Shown piece after piece: positions 1 to 4,904 of a stretch of DNA of 9,129 nucleotides. The stretch's first letter is position 1. Every line of letters starts with the position of its first letter. This DNA is from Candidatus Daviesbacteria bacterium RIFCSPHIGHO2_02_FULL_39_12 (GTDB taxonomy: Bacteria; Patescibacteriota; Microgenomatia; Daviesbacterales; UBA10151). The notes under the pieces were generated by a model, which was not told the origin of the DNA, made no database searches, and saw only the letters and a list, made by a program, of their open reading frames with translations. Both the position numbers and the translations under genes were made by a program. Location of the stretch: assembly GCA_001777055.1 (NCBI GenBank), contig MFCX01000012.1:1-9129 (forward strand), in the 5' to 3' direction.

Positions 1-2
1 AT

Positions 3-71
3 TTAAATTTTATTCGGAAGGCTCAAGAAGAATTAGCAGATGAAAATAGGAAAGAAAAAAACCAAGCCTAA
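3..71 (+). CDS. C-terminal end of an unidentified gene cut by the window edge
   Basis: The frame beginning at base 3 is open from the window edge to a TAA at 69-71. It encodes a charged, helix-prone tail (RKAQEELADENRKEKNQA) that reads like a natural protein C-terminus. The next small ORF starts inside it, at 40, giving a 32-nt overlap. The product cannot be identified from 22 residues. Other frames also reach into the edge, so this is only the most natural-looking one. Confidence 0.35.
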   Translation, partial: LNFIRKAQEELADENRKEKNQA

Positions 72-171
72 GTTTAAGGTGAGCTATGAGTACATTCCTA
101 GTCCGGATGCTGCCGTGCGTCGCCAGAGGCTATGCCGGCGGCACGAGGAACGGGTTATTTTAGCAAGATGA
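40..171 (+). CDS. Small basic protein, 43 aa, of the YxYxPSPDA type
   Basis: An ATG at 40 opens a 43-codon ORF ending in TGA at 169-171. It starts with a run of lysines and contains VSYEYIPSPDAAVRRQRL followed by an Arg/Glu-rich tail. From memory, short proteins with a similar Y-x-P-x-P-D-A core are often found beside site-specific recombinase or other mobile-element genes; that link is an inference and no recombinase is visible here. The second half is clearly more GC-rich than the surroundings (about 105-155), which may mark recent acquisition or a repeat. It overlaps the end of the preceding gene, so translational coupling is possible. No strong Shine-Dalgarno precedes it. Confidence 0.45.
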   Translation: MKIGKKKTKPKFKVSYEYIPSPDAAVRRQRLCRRHEERVILAR

Positions 172-220
172 AAAAATTACAGGAGAAAACTACATATTTT
201 TTTGTTGATGTTTTGTTATC

Positions 221-249
221 TTGTTATTGCTTTTCTTGTGATTTATGAT
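221..249 (+). promoter_or_regulatory. Sigma70-type promoter of the five-gene unit
   Basis: TTGTTA at 221-226 and TATGAT at 244-249 are separated by exactly 17 bp in an AT-rich stretch (172-253). The predicted transcription start is about 255-257, just upstream of or at the first candidate start codons (254, 275). No terminator lies between here and 2550, so this promoter could serve everything to 2515. Confidence 0.6.
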
Positions 250-274
250 TTAAATGGTGTTAAAATACTCCCCT

Positions 275-499
275 ATGGAAGAAAAGCAGCACAAAAAAGC
301 CCAATTTAATAAAATTTACGCCAACATCCCGCTAGGTCTAAGAGATGAAATTGTGGTTGTACTGGAAAACAACGAACCATTATCCTGGAATGCTGCCAAA
401 ATAGAGATTGATAATGATACAGATAAGGTAGATGAAATCTTAGATAAACTTGATAGATTGGGTTTGTTAAAAGAGCATACGGAGGATCAACATGGATAA
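275..499 (+). CDS. Small winged-helix-like protein, first gene of the caspase-like unit
   Basis: The product is 74 residues from the ATG at 275. An in-frame ATG at 254 would add seven residues, but it lies at or before the expected transcription start, so 275 is preferred. Residues 18-32 form a helix (PLGLRDEIVVVLENN), and residues 36-66 (LSWNAAKIEIDN, then DEILDKLDRLGLLKE) look like the second helix, turn and wing-proximal helix of a winged-helix fold. This is a judgement from pattern; no family name can be given. No Shine-Dalgarno is seen. The stop lies 8 nt inside the next gene. A DNA- or protein-binding regulator of the unit is a reasonable guess. Confidence 0.7.
   Translation: MEEKQHKKAQFNKIYANIPLGLRDEIVVVLENNEPLSWNAAKIEIDNDTDKVDEILDKLDRLGLLKEHTEDQHG
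481..485 (+). promoter_or_regulatory. Strong Shine-Dalgarno site of the second gene
   Basis: GGAGG lies 6 nt before the ATG at 492, inside the coding region of the preceding gene. It is one of the few clear Shine-Dalgarno sites in the window and fixes the start of the downstream gene. Confidence 0.7.
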
Positions 500-725
500 G
501 AGCGAGGAAGACAAAAAGCTTCAGGAATACATTAAAGAGCTGGTGATAGCCAGAATCAATGCTCTTTCTAAAGATTTAGAGCTCTCAGTCGGTGGTGAAA
601 ATATTACCAGAGAGCAGATTGTAGAAAGCGTTAAAAAGGGTAATGAGCTTGGCCAAGAGATTATTGAAATGCAACTGAAATTCTTAAGAGATGTTGCTGA
701 AGGTAAAATCTACCAGAGTGAATAA
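492..725 (+). CDS. Small helical protein, 77 aa, partner of the caspase-like protein
   Basis: The ATG at 492 is set by GGAGG at 481-485 and overlaps the upstream stop by 8 nt. Residues 8-24 are a charged amphipathic helix, residues 29-36 (LELSVGGEN) look like a short strand and turn, residues 38-52 (TREQIVESVKKGNEL) a second helix, and residues 54-72 a third (IIEMQLKFLRDVAEG). There is no signal peptide or membrane segment, so it should be cytosolic. I recall similar short proteins, with an SxGGE turn and an IIEMQLxFLR helix, next to genes for caspase- or CHAT-like proteins, but cannot verify this here. Its stop overlaps the next gene's GTG by 8 nt, the same geometry as at its own start. A chaperone, inhibitor or adaptor role would fit but is inference. 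Confidence 0.75.
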   Translation: MDKSEEDKKLQEYIKELVIARINALSKDLELSVGGENITREQIVESVKKGNELGQEIIEMQLKFLRDVAEGKIYQSE

Positions 726-1365
726 TTCTATCCTTGTCACCAGACCCAATCATGATTTTCCCACCACTTACCTCTACTTCTGGAGTGAGTTGGTAATTGA
801 TGAAGCAAAGAATAAAGATATCACCGTATTAGATTTAGATGGCAAGAAAGCCAATAAACAAAAATTTGTTAGTTATATCAGCAGAAACAATCCTCGCCTC
901 ATCTTTCTAAACGGTCACGGATCAAAAGACTCTGTGGCAGGTTATGATAATGAGGTATTGCTTGATGAAGGGAATTGCGGAGCATTGCTTCAAGAAAAAA
1001 TAATCTATGCCCGAAGCTGTGAGGCAGGCGCAAAACTGGGTTCATTTAGCATAGAAAAAGGTGCAGCTACCTTTATTGGTTACAATAAAGACTTTTGGTT
1101 AATCCGTTCAAAAGAACGAGGCACTAAACCATTAACTGATCCAATCGCCAAACTCTTTTTAGAGCCATCAAATCTGGTTCCAATTACCTTAATAAAGGGT
1201 AATAGTGCCCAAGAGGCATATCAAAAATCCCAAGATGATATGAGAAGAAACTTTAGTTATATGATTTCCAGTAAAGCTTCCCAGGAAGAGAGAGATGCTG
1301 CCTTTTTTCTTTTTTCCAATTATACCTGCCAAGTGATACTGGGAAATAAACAAGCTAAAATTTAA
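718..1365 (+). CDS. Caspase-like (clan CD, CHAT/C25-type) cysteine peptidase
   Basis: The product is 215 residues from the GTG at 718. An upstream ATG at 691 would add nine residues but would overlap the previous gene by 35 nt, whereas the GTG gives the same 8-nt overlap as the preceding junction. Numbering from the GTG, a hydrophobic strand (PRLIFLNGHG) carries His67 in an NGHG motif. A second strand (KIIYARSCEAG) ends with Cys101. This strand-His-Gly, strand-Cys layout with about 34 residues between is the catalytic dyad pattern of clan CD peptidases (caspases, gingipains, CHAT). The later GAATFIGY and the LFLEPSNLVPITLIKGN region with an AQEAYQKS helix resemble the post-Cys part of C25/CHAT proteins. 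There is no signal peptide, so it is cytosolic. Cleavage specificity, if any, would probably be set by acidic or other residues in the substrate pocket that cannot be read here. Confidence 0.72.
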   Translation: MNNSILVTRPNHDFPTTYLYFWSELVIDEAKNKDITVLDLDGKKANKQKFVSYISRNNPRLIFLNGHGSKDSVAGYDNEVLLDEGNCGALLQEKIIYARSCEAGAKLGSFSIEKGAATFIGYNKDFWLIRSKERGTKPLTDPIAKLFLEPSNLVPITLIKGNSAQEAYQKSQDDMRRNFSYMISSKASQEERDAAFFLFSNYTCQVILGNKQAKI

Positions 1366-1382
1366 AACTGTCATAGATCTTT

Positions 1383-1724
1383 ATGACTAAAAATGAAATT
1401 GCTATTAAGAGGAAAGAGATTGAAAATGAGCTTTTGGAAATGCTTAAGGAAACCGGGAGTGACTTTGGCTTGGAGAATATTAAGGATATTATCTACAATG
1501 AGGATGGACAGGACAGTTTAACCGATATTATTGCTATGTTTGACACCGGTCAGGGGATGTCTGAACTTGAGGATATTTTAGAAACTGTAAACGAAGCCTG
1601 GAATTATTTCCCACACAAAATCCTTGGTGGTTTATCTCCGATAGAGATGATGCAGCAAGACAACGGAAGATTGAAAGAAAAAATGTGTATCCCTAAAACT
1701 GAAGGAATCAGTAAAAGATATTGA
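1383..1724 (+). CDS. Small conserved hypothetical protein with a WNYFPHKxLGGLSP motif
   Basis: The product is 113 residues, 17 nt after the caspase-like gene. Residues 1-40 are helical and charged. Residues 43-52 (GQDSLTDIIA) and 59-72 lead to AWNYFPHKILGGLSPIEMM around residues 72-90, the best conserved-looking part. That segment resembles the short C-terminal signature YNxxRPHxxLGxxTP of IS3-type transposases, but nothing else here does, so it is not called a transposase. The tail is basic. Its TGA at 1722-1724 overlaps a TTG start of the SWIM gene, so the two are probably co-translated. No function is assigned. No Shine-Dalgarno is obvious. Confidence 0.7.
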   Translation: MTKNEIAIKRKEIENELLEMLKETGSDFGLENIKDIIYNEDGQDSLTDIIAMFDTGQGMSELEDILETVNEAWNYFPHKILGGLSPIEMMQQDNGRLKEKMCIPKTEGISKRY

Positions 1725-2515
1725 TATATAGAAAAAGATTACCTCCTTATGTTTTAGATAAATCCATGCAACCAACTTACGATTTAGATAAAATAAAATT
1801 TGCAACTGATGGGCCAACATTTGAGAAGGCAGTGGGATTGTATGAGAGCGGAAAAGTAACCCAGTTTGAAGAAGGCATCGGCGCTTATTCTGCCATTGTG
1901 CAAGGCAGCCAACCCTATCGGGTTTTGGTGGAGGCGTGTCGCTATGACTGTGGCCATTGTGAATGTTACCTTGGTCAAAACGATACGCTTTGCAAACACA
2001 TGGTTGCTGTTGCAATTTACGCAGTTTCCGGCGGCAAGCCCTTAAGTGATGAGGACAAGCGACTTGTAACTGGGCCCACTTGTAGCGGTCGTCTAGGAGT
2101 TTTGACTAAGAAAGATTTATCTGCCTTCAAAAAAGCGATCACTACCGCCATGAGACATATCAAGCCATACATAGGTCCTGCCCGCATTTGGTTTGCTTAT
2201 CAAAATTCACTCTCGGAAGGGTGTAATCGTTTATCGGCAATTGTGTCTGATTTACCCGTAAGTAAACAGACCGCATGGTTGTTAGTTGATATGTTGTTGC
2301 GGCTGGATAAAAAATTAAGCACAGGCGGAGTAGATGACTCCGAGGGCACGGTTGGCGGATTCATTGAGGAAACAGTCAATGTGCTTAAAGAATATACAAG
2401 AGTTGATTCCTCCTGCAAGGAAACATTTCGCTTGCTTGAGGGTCGCGAAACCAGTTTTGGCTGGGAAGGACCGCTTTTAGCGCTTGTCAAAAATCCTCAG
2501 ATAATGTCAATATAA
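1721..2515 (+). CDS. SWIM zinc-finger protein
   Basis: The TTG at 1721 overlaps the upstream TGA by 4 nt and gives 264 residues. The ATG at 1766 (249 residues, beginning MQPTYDLDKIKF) is an equally good alternative, and neither has a strong Shine-Dalgarno. With the longer start, Cys80-x-Cys82-x8-Cys91-x-His93 matches the SWIM finger CxCxnCxH exactly. The residues before it (TFEKAVGLYESGKV and YRVLVEACRYD) are the usual lead-in strand and helix. SWIM fingers bind zinc and contact DNA or proteins. Residues 120-250 form a helical region rich in conserved-looking motifs (GPARIWFAYQNSLSEGCNRL, LLRLDKKLSTGGVDDSEG), possibly a second domain. Last gene of the unit, with a terminator 35 nt downstream. 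Slightly more GC-rich than its neighbours. Confidence 0.85.
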   Translation: MIYRKRLPPYVLDKSMQPTYDLDKIKFATDGPTFEKAVGLYESGKVTQFEEGIGAYSAIVQGSQPYRVLVEACRYDCGHCECYLGQNDTLCKHMVAVAIYAVSGGKPLSDEDKRLVTGPTCSGRLGVLTKKDLSAFKKAITTAMRHIKPYIGPARIWFAYQNSLSEGCNRLSAIVSDLPVSKQTAWLLVDMLLRLDKKLSTGGVDDSEGTVGGFIEETVNVLKEYTRVDSSCKETFRLLEGRETSFGWEGPLLALVKNPQIMSI

Positions 2516-2549
2516 GCAAAGCTTGCCTTTTGCTGTCGCAAAACGTAAA

Positions 2550-2574
2550 TCCACCCCAAGGGTGGACATTTTTT
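2550..2574 (+). terminator. Rho-independent terminator of the five-gene unit
   Basis: TCCACCC (2550-2556) pairs perfectly with GGGTGGA (2560-2566) around a three-base CAA loop, and is followed by CA and six Ts (2569-2574). It lies 35 nt after the SWIM gene stop. Confidence 0.9.
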
Positions 2575-2610
2575 GCTTGATGAAAGATTATTGTTTTTTT
2601 GATTTTGTGA

Positions 2611-2616
2611 TATTAT
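2611..2616 (+). promoter_or_regulatory. Candidate -10 box of the small membrane protein gene
   Basis: TATTAT ends 7 nt before the ATG at 2624, so transcription would start at or beside the start codon. No good -35 is seen at 17 bp. The AT-rich context weakens the call. Confidence 0.35.
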
Positions 2617-2623
2617 TAATTTA

Positions 2624-2902
2624 ATGTCCAAAAAGGCGTTTGTGGTTATTTTGATATTAAGTGTGGTGGTATGGTATATCTCACGGTATATTGTTCCACT
2701 TTATGGAATTTTCATTCAGAGACAATTCAAGATAAATATTTTTGGAGATAGTTGCTTATCGACCGGTTATCCACTATCATACTGCGCAGATAACAATTTC
2801 AGCCTAGTGTTAGTTGGTTCGCTTAATATAGCTATTTGGTTTGTAATAATCTGGTTAATTTGGAAAATTATTTCTTATTTCTCTGGTCGTGTGAAACAAT
2901 AA
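2624..2902 (+). CDS. Small two-helix membrane protein
   Basis: The product is 92 residues. A basic start (MSKK) precedes a hydrophobic segment at about 5-24, and a second lies at about 61-86 and ends in a basic tail. The 36-residue stretch between them holds two cysteines (Cys44, Cys54) and probably faces outside, where they could form a disulfide. The protein is independent of the preceding unit, since a strong terminator lies between, and it has its own -10-like box just before the ATG. No Shine-Dalgarno is present. Short membrane proteins of this shape are common in small-genome bacteria, but no family is recognised. Confidence 0.7.
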   Translation: MSKKAFVVILILSVVVWYISRYIVPLYGIFIQRQFKINIFGDSCLSTGYPLSYCADNNFSLVLVGSLNIAIWFVIIWLIWKIISYFSGRVKQ

Positions 2903-3029
2903 CTTCAAAAGTAGAGAGTGATGTATTCCCCGCTAAATCTGTGGCTAATATTTTTATTACATATTTTCTTCCGTCAATATGTTAGATAACGATACGTTGT
3001 ATACAACGGTGATAGGTGTTTTGTAAATA

Positions 3030-3320
3030 ATCGGCTGTGCCGAAGACCTGAAAGAACGTATGATTCGTCATCAAAAGGGTCAAGTTCCTGCTACCCAAAA
3101 ACGCTTACCGGTAAAATTAATTTGTTATTTTGCTTTCTCAAATAAGTATACTGCCTTCAATTTTGAAAAATATCTTAAATCTGGTTCTGGAAGAGCATTT
3201 TTAAATAAACATAAATTTATTACAGATATACTTGTTGTGAGAGGTAATAAAATTCTTCGTTGTTGGAAGAGAAACAACTCCACAAGACATCATCTTGGGA
3301 ACTCTACAGGACAAACTTGA
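3030..3320 (+). pseudogene. GIY-YIG nuclease fragment lacking the GIY half
   Basis: From 3030 the frame reads IGCAEDLKERMIRHQKG, then VPATQKRLPVKLI and, after a short gap, FEKYLKSGSGRAFLNKH. This is the second half of a small UPF0213/YhbQ-like GIY-YIG nuclease, including the conserved Arg helix and the Glu of FEKYLKSG. An in-frame TAA at 3024-3026 and unrelated sequence before it show that the GIY strand and the first Tyr of the YIG motif are gone. The first ATG in frame (3060) starts after the YIG motif, so any product would lack the catalytic tyrosines. Homology ends near 3217; the remaining residues to the stop at 3320 look like out-of-frame read-through. A dead gene is the best reading. 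Confidence 0.7.
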
Positions 3321-3520
3321 TGTAATTGTAAAGCGAATGAATGCAGCTGAAGATGATGTTAACGATTTATTCATCTACAATGGTACAGGAAGCAAAGGGA
3401 TTAATTTAGGACAAAAAGCTATTGGGATGCATGAATCTTTATTCAATTCAAGGAATTACTCAAGATGATAGAGTAATTTTAGATATTCAAAAAGAGTGGG
3501 ATAAATTAAAGGTAACTTAA
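3241..3520 (+). pseudogene. Frameshifted remnant of an unidentified gene
   Basis: After a TGA at 3238-3240 one frame is open to 3468 and reads like real protein (TPQDIILGTLQDKLDVIVKR, then NAAEDDVNDLFIY). It has no start codon before an ATG at 3338. Near 3430-3440 the coding signal seems to pass to another frame, which continues as IQGITQDDRVILDIQKEWDK and ends in TAA at 3518-3520. The first frame overlaps the tail of the GIY-YIG fragment. Missing start plus apparent frameshift indicate a decayed gene. The original function is not recognised. Confidence 0.4.
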
Positions 3521-3528
3521 TACTGATA

Positions 3529-3679
3529 ACTCATGTTACGCAATTACCCTTGTCATTCCCATGAAAGCTTGTTCTCGACTCCGATCGAGGATGAGAATCT
3601 ATACAAATAAAAAACATGGATTCCCGCCTACGCTCGCCTCGCTGCGAAGCGGGCGGGAATGACACTGCGTAAGGTGAGT
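3529..3679. mobile_element. MITE-like element with imperfect terminal inverted repeats
   Basis: The 151-bp element begins with ACTCATGTTACGCA (3529-3542) and ends with TGCGTAAGGTGAGT (3666-3679). These are inverted repeats matching at 12 of 14 positions. A second inner pair follows, TGTCATTCCC (3551-3560) and GGGAATGACA (3655-3664), a perfect match. No reading frame of note lies inside. AACTTA occurs at 3514-3519 and again directly after the right end at 3680-3685, but the left copy is 9 bp away from the repeat, so it is a doubtful target duplication. The size, the lack of coding capacity and the nested repeats fit a non-autonomous element moved by a transposase encoded elsewhere. Whether the adjacent broken transposase belongs with it is unknown. 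Confidence 0.55.
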
Positions 3680-3715
3680 AACTTACAGAGTTTATCCGAA
3701 ATGTCGGAGTATTAA

Positions 3716-4191
3716 ATTACGTTAAAGTTTATTTTATCTGGTTGGAAGTCCATAAAACATTGGTATTCTTACTCCCGTCCTGCAAAAAAAGTGTTAGGAG
3801 ATATTGCGGACAATAAGCTACTTACTAGAATTTTTGTTAAAGATTTTTTGGGATAAAAGGATACTATACGAATCTGACTGAGGAAACCAACAAAACTATT
3901 ATTGATCACTACCACAACCTCTGGTATGTAGAGTAGGCGTTTCGAATTAGCAAGAGTGATTTGGCAATGCGGCCAACCTATCATTTTAAAAAACAAACCA
4001 TTGAGGCACATGTCCTCATCTGCTTTATGGCTTTGACAGTATGCAAATATATGGAATTAAAAGCTGGAAAATCAACAAAAAAGATTATTAAGCTCCTCAA
4101 AAGTATTACCGATGCAAAAATACTCAATAAGATTACCGGAAAGGAAATAATTATGCGTCAGGAATTACCCGAAGAGATAAAGCAATTGTAG
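3716..4191 (+). pseudogene. Broken IS4/IS1634-like DDE transposase, C-terminal half
   Basis: Three pieces join into one transposase. Frame one (3716-3849) reads WYSYSRPAKK...DNKLL, like the SYSxKRAxKD segment of IS1634-type enzymes. A frameshift in the T-run at 3844-3849 moves to the frame GIKGYYTNLTEE...HYHNLWYVE (3850-3933). A TAG at 3934-3936 then interrupts it, apparently replacing CAG, and the frame resumes as AFRISKSDL and runs to 4191. Y-x2-L-x3-E-x6-K around the TAG matches the Y-x2-R-x3-E-x6-K signature of IS4-superfamily transposases with Arg changed to Leu; the Glu (GAG 3931-3933) is the third catalytic residue. The C-terminus (RPTYHFKKQTIEAHVLICF) is typical. The N-terminal half is missing and no terminal repeat is found beyond 4191. 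Not functional. Confidence 0.75.
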
Positions 4192-4436
4192 AAGAAGATC
4201 ATGCTACATTAGAGGAGGCAATCTTAAGTCTTAATGATGCAATTTCATCTCATGTACAGGCTGCTTCTAAATTAGGTTTTCCGGATGAGTTAACATTTAG
4301 GCCAGCGCCTAAGGAATATTGGGATAAACTAAGGCAGATTACCAAGGTTAAACAGGAGAAGCCTTTTATTTCCCCATTTCAGCTTTTTACTGTTCTTGCA
4401 TCTCAAGGCAGAATTTTAACTCATGCCGAAATATAA
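4185..4436 (+). pseudogene. hicB: HicB-like antitoxin without its N-terminus
   Basis: A frame open from 4131 to TAA at 4434-4436 contains ATLEEAILSLNDAISSHVQA, which is the LEEA...DAI helix of HicB-family proteins, then a linker and a C-terminal part (PFISPFQLFTVLASQGRI). It has no ATG, GTG or TTG start anywhere, and the N-terminal partial RNase-H-like half expected for HicB is absent. The HicB-like sequence begins just where the transposase ends (4191), so insertion or deletion at the element border appears to have removed the first half and the promoter. The stop overlaps the hicA start by 14 nt, as expected for a former antitoxin-toxin operon. The family call rests on the helix motif and on the HicA partner. 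Confidence 0.55.
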
Positions 4437-4671
4437 ACCCCTTAAGTATCGTGATGTAACAACTATCCTTAAAAATCTAGGTTTTCAACAAGAAAGTGGG
4501 ACTGGTTCTTTTCATCAGACTTGGGTTTTAACAAGAGACCATATAAGTTATGCTGTCACTGTTGCATTCCATGGGGCCAATAAAGAGTTTAAACGAGGGA
4601 TTCTCGATTCAATGATTCGTCAAAGCGGTTTTCCAAAAAAGGAATTTTACGAAGTTCTTAAAAGAAAATAA
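4423..4671 (+). CDS. hicA: HicA-family mRNA interferase toxin
   Basis: The product is 82 residues, the usual HicA length. The fold order of the double-stranded-RNA-binding-like HicA domain can be followed: helix 1 (YRDVTTILKNLGF, 9-21), strand 2 with the His motif (GTGSFHQTWV, where His31 is the expected catalytic residue, more often seen as GSHHxW), strand 3 (YAVTVAFHG) in place of the common VPxH, and helix 2 (ILDSMIRQSGFPKKEFYEVL), the very typical HicA ending. HicA cleaves mRNA during translation and is held in check by HicB. Here the upstream hicB has lost its start, so the toxin is either silent, weak or neutralised in trans. No Shine-Dalgarno or promoter of its own is evident, although it overlaps the hicB remnant by 14 nt. 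Confidence 0.75.
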   Translation: MPKYKPLKYRDVTTILKNLGFQQESGTGSFHQTWVLTRDHISYAVTVAFHGANKEFKRGILDSMIRQSGFPKKEFYEVLKRK

Positions 4672-4672
4672 G

Positions 4673-4737
4673 CCCCCTGTAAGCTAGACGAGTTTCCTCG
4701 CGCAAGGCATGAAGCCTACTGAAGAGTAGTTTTGGGG
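4673..4737 (+). other. Compact multi-hairpin sequence after hicA
   Basis: Directly after the hicA stop, CCCC (4673-4677 region) can pair with GGGG (4734-4737) and enclose three small hairpins: CGAG/CTCG (4689-4692 with 4697-4700), AGGC/GCCT (4705-4708 with 4714-4717) and CTACT/AGTAG (4716-4720 with 4725-4729, GAAG loop). The last two share two bases, so only one may form at a time. The layout recalls the structured right ends of IS200/IS605-type elements, where the RNA partner of TnpB is encoded, but no tnpB remnant is seen. Confidence 0.3.
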
Positions 4738-4765
4738 AAAGTTGTTGACAAAACTATATCAAAAC

Positions 4766-4823
4766 TGTCATTCCGGACCCGCTTCGCCGAAGCTTCAGCG
4801 AGGCGAGGCGGGCGGGAATGACA
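4766..4823. repeat. TGTCATTCC palindromic repeat, second copy
   Basis: TGTCATTCC (4766-4774) and GGAATGACA (4815-4823) are a perfect 9-bp inverted repeat around a GC-rich core that itself folds. The right end shares GCGGGCGGGAATGACA with the right end of the element at 3529-3679, and its core contains CAGCGAGGCGAG, the exact reverse complement of a string in that element. It is therefore a dispersed family with at least two copies in this window. It has no T-run, so it is not a standard terminator. Confidence 0.7.
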
Positions 4824-4867
4824 AATGTATGTCAAGGATTCTGAACTATTACAACCGGGCGCCGCAC

Positions 4868-4896
4868 TTTACATAGACTCTTTTTAGGGTTAAACT
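4868..4896 (+). promoter_or_regulatory. Promoter of the membrane protein gene at 4905
   Basis: TTTACA (4868-4873) and TAAACT (4891-4896) are 17 bp apart. The -10 ends 8 nt before the ATG, so the transcript should start at or a base or two before the start codon. Confidence 0.55.
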
Positions 4897-4904
4897 AGAA
4901 GCAA

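Noticed and set aside
691..717. Earlier ATG start for the caspase-like gene
   Set aside because: It would overlap the upstream gene by 35 nt and add residues that look like out-of-frame reading of that gene; the GTG at 718 fits the pattern of 8-nt overlaps.
1189..2490. Minus-strand frames opposite the caspase-like and SWIM genes
   Set aside because: Shadows of strongly supported plus-strand genes, without promoter or motif.
2995..3008. Perfect palindrome CGTTGTATACAACG upstream of the GIY-YIG fragment
   Set aside because: A striking but isolated 14-mer with no partner site, promoter or gene start beside it; the upstream region (2903-3029) is otherwise without visible features.
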